A stretch of 64,000 bases of DNA from Bacillus sp. 03113 (GTDB taxonomy: Bacteria; Bacillota; Bacilli; Bacillales; Cytobacillaceae), in the NCBI RefSeq assembly GCF_006546985.1, contig NZ_VATK01000009.1, positions 1 through 64,000 on the forward strand, given 5' to 3'. The notes under the pieces were generated by a model. It had not been told where the DNA came from and made no database searches. It saw nothing but the letters and a program-made list of their open reading frames with translations. A program made the translations under genes and the position numbers. This document shows, one piece after another, positions 62,378 to 64,000 of this stretch. Within the stretch, counting starts at the first letter, position 1; each line of letters starts with the position of its first letter.

Positions 62378-63356
62378 TGCGATCACTCCCTTTGTCGGAT
62401 GTATGAAGCCAGCATCTTATAAAATGGCCTGTTTCTATTTCCTCCAATTGGGGCTTCCGTCTTACACATTCATCTGTCGAAAATTCACAACGAGGAGCAA
62501 AATGGCACCCTTCCTGCAAGCTTCCTGGAGCTGGTACGCTTCCCTTAATGGAATACAACCGTTTCTCCTCCGATTCTATTGTTGGCATCGACTTCAATAA
62601 TCCTTGTGTATACGGATGCTTAGGACGAGTAAATAGTGTAACGACATCACTTTCTTCGACGACTTTCCCGCCGTACATAACCACAACACGGTCACACATT
62701 TCTGCCACGACACCAAGATCATGGGTAATAAGCAGAATCGCCGTCCCTTGTACGGACTGTAGATTTTTCATTAATTCAAGGATTTGAGCTTGAATGGTTA
62801 CATCTAGAGCAGTCGTCGGTTCATCCGCAATTAAAAGCTTTGGATTGCATGCCATTGCCATCGCAATCATAACCCGCTGCCTCATTCCTCCGGATAAACG
62901 ATGTGGGTACTCGTCTACTATTTGTTCCGATCTAGGAATCCCTACCAACTTGAGCATCTCAATGGACTTTTCCCTAGCTTTTGCCTTGCTATACTTCAAA
63001 TGGATCCGAACAGCTTCTCCAATCTGATCCCCAACCGTAAATGCAGGATTTAGAGAAGTCATTGGCTCTTGAAAGATCATGGCCATTTCATTGCCCCGAA
63101 TCTCCTGCATTTGTTTTTCTGTCAAAGCTAAAATATTTTTCCCATCGAACTTAATAGAACCTTCTACCACTTTCCCCGGGGTTAATCTCATTGCTGTCAA
63201 GGAAGTTACGCTTTTTCCAGAGCCAGACTCTCCAACAACTCCTACCGTCTCCCCATTGCGAATAGAGATATCCACTCCATCAACAGCAGGAATCACCCCT
63301 TCATCTCTAAAAAAATATGTCTTGAGTCCTTTTATTTCAAGTAATACATGTTCCAA
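62358..63356 (-). CDS. Dipeptide/oligopeptide ABC ATPase (OppD/DppD-like)
   Basis: A 332-residue ATPase. It has Walker A GESGSGKSVTS near 40, Q-loop QEPMTSLNPAF, signature LSGGMRQRVMIAMAM, Walker B LLIADEPTTALD and H-loop LITHDL. The C-terminal oligopeptide domain has GCHFAPRCEFSTDEC. The start is probably TTG 63356, seven bases after AGGAGG; the nearby ATG is out of frame. It pairs with the OppF-like subunit. Confidence 0.9.
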   Translation of the reverse strand: MEHVLLEIKGLKTYFFRDEGVIPAVDGVDISIRNGETVGVVGESGSGKSVTSLTAMRLTPGKVVEGSIKFDGKNILALTEKQMQEIRGNEMAMIFQEPMTSLNPAFTVGDQIGEAVRIHLKYSKAKAREKSIEMLKLVGIPRSEQIVDEYPHRLSGGMRQRVMIAMAMACNPKLLIADEPTTALDVTIQAQILELMKNLQSVQGTAILLITHDLGVVAEMCDRVVVMYGGKVVEESDVVTLFTRPKHPYTQGLLKSMPTIESEEKRLYSIKGSVPAPGSLQEGCHFAPRCEFSTDECVRRKPQLEEIETGHFIRCWLHTSDKGSDRNEEAIG

Positions 63357-63402
63357 TCCTTCCCCTCCTCTTTACATCTTACATTTCTATTTCTTTATAA
63401 GA

Positions 63403-64000
63403 TTACAACTTCATTTTTGGATCAAGAGCATCCCGAATACCGTCCCCCAGCATGTTAAAGGACAGGACGATAAACATGATGATTAAGCCAGGTATTGTGC
63501 TGACATGAGGAGCTGTTCTTAAGAATTCCCTTCCTGCGTTTAGCATTGCTCCTAATTCAGGAGTCGGCGGCTGGGCACCCATCCCAAGAAAGCTTAATCC
63601 TGAAGCTGTGAGAATGGCTGTTGCAATACGCATCGTAGACAAAACGATAATCGGGGTGATGCTATTTGGAATCACATGCTTCAAGATGATTCGGGTATCT
63701 CCTGCCCCCATCGACTTGGCTGCTTCGATATATTCTTTATTATTGACTGTTAAGACAGCGCTTCTGGAAATTCTCGCAAAATTCGGCACGGAAAAGATAC
63801 CAATTGCAATCATGACATTTACCATGCCAGGTCCCAATACACTAACAATAGAGATAGCAAGAAGGAAACTTGGAAATGCCATAAAAATATCCAACACCCG
63901 CATCATAAACATGTCTATCTTTCCGCCAAAGTAACCCGCGATTGTACCAAGAGATACACCAAGCACTACACTAATCAACACACCAAATACCCCGACCATT
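63403..64000 (-). CDS. Dipeptide/oligopeptide ABC permease (DppC/OppC-like), cut by the window end
   Basis: The last 198 residues of a permease are present, with four to five membrane segments. The coupling loop EAAKSMGAGDTRIILKHVIPNSITPIIV, the GLSFLGMGAQPPTPELGAMLNAG block and the C-terminal LSFNMLGDGIRDALDPKMKL are all typical of DppC. The N-terminus lies past 64000. With the two ATPases it belongs to a peptide-type importer; the DppB permease and binding protein should follow upstream. Confidence 0.9.
   Translation of the reverse strand, partial: MVGVFGVLISVVLGVSLGTIAGYFGGKIDMFMMRVLDIFMAFPSFLLAISIVSVLGPGMVNVMIAIGIFSVPNFARISRSAVLTVNNKEYIEAAKSMGAGDTRIILKHVIPNSITPIIVLSTMRIATAILTASGLSFLGMGAQPPTPELGAMLNAGREFLRTAPHVSTIPGLIIMFIVLSFNMLGDGIRDALDPKMKL

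Overview
The window reads as chromosomal DNA of a low-GC, endospore-forming Bacillaceae (Bacillus sensu lato). The evidence is the AT-rich sequence, AGGAGG-type ribosome binding sites, CotF-like spore coat proteins, and long stretches syntenic with the Bacillus subtilis yut-lipA-yun-suf-met-yus region. I saw no rRNA, tRNA, CRISPR array, prophage or insertion sequence.

Layout: 0.2-6 kb holds a PgpA-like gene (yutG), then a divergent MFS transporter and glcDF (2-hydroxyacid oxidase) around a cre-bearing intergenic region. 5.8-15 kb is the yut/yun block: yutF, a SufR-like regulator, yutE, yutD, lipA, lytH, an HD-GYP gene, yunC, yunD and yunF. 15-24 kb carries sufCDSUB (Fe-S assembly) and metNPQ behind a SAM riboswitch. 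24-29 kb is a NikABCDE-like ABC transporter with a consensus promoter and two Fur boxes. 29-33 kb is the yus block (yusE, yusF, gcvH, yusI, fadA, two coat proteins). 33-37.5 kb is a Fur-controlled siderophore-uptake divergon (yfiZ-yfhA-yusV and yfiY). 37.8-56 kb is accessory: RodA-like, a YtkA-domain lipoprotein, a dehydrogenase, a soluble chemoreceptor, an Lrp regulator, GNAT, a YkoS/YkoT-like glycosylation pair, nitroreductase, SDR, a GDSL-ABC operon, DMT and MFS exporters, and a NERD gene broken by one stop codon. 56-64 kb has a large MMPL transporter and an operon running Dpp/Opp permease, two ATPases, an esterase-like hydrolase and an ANTAR regulator, cut by the window end.

The common thread is iron and sulfur metabolism. 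Two Fur-controlled uptake systems, the SUF machine, lipoyl synthase (an Fe-S client), methionine uptake and a SufR-like Cys-rich regulator lie within about 30 kb. A perfect 10-bp inverted repeat upstream of the suf promoter is an unassigned candidate operator.

The intergenic spaces are full of dispersed structured repeats: a family of about 120 bp (F1), a longer family (F2), and a MITE-like palindrome of about 220 bp (F3). There is also a single 140-bp element between yunF and sufB that can fold as three perfect hairpins closed by a 16-bp terminal stem. This is the most unusual non-coding object in the window.
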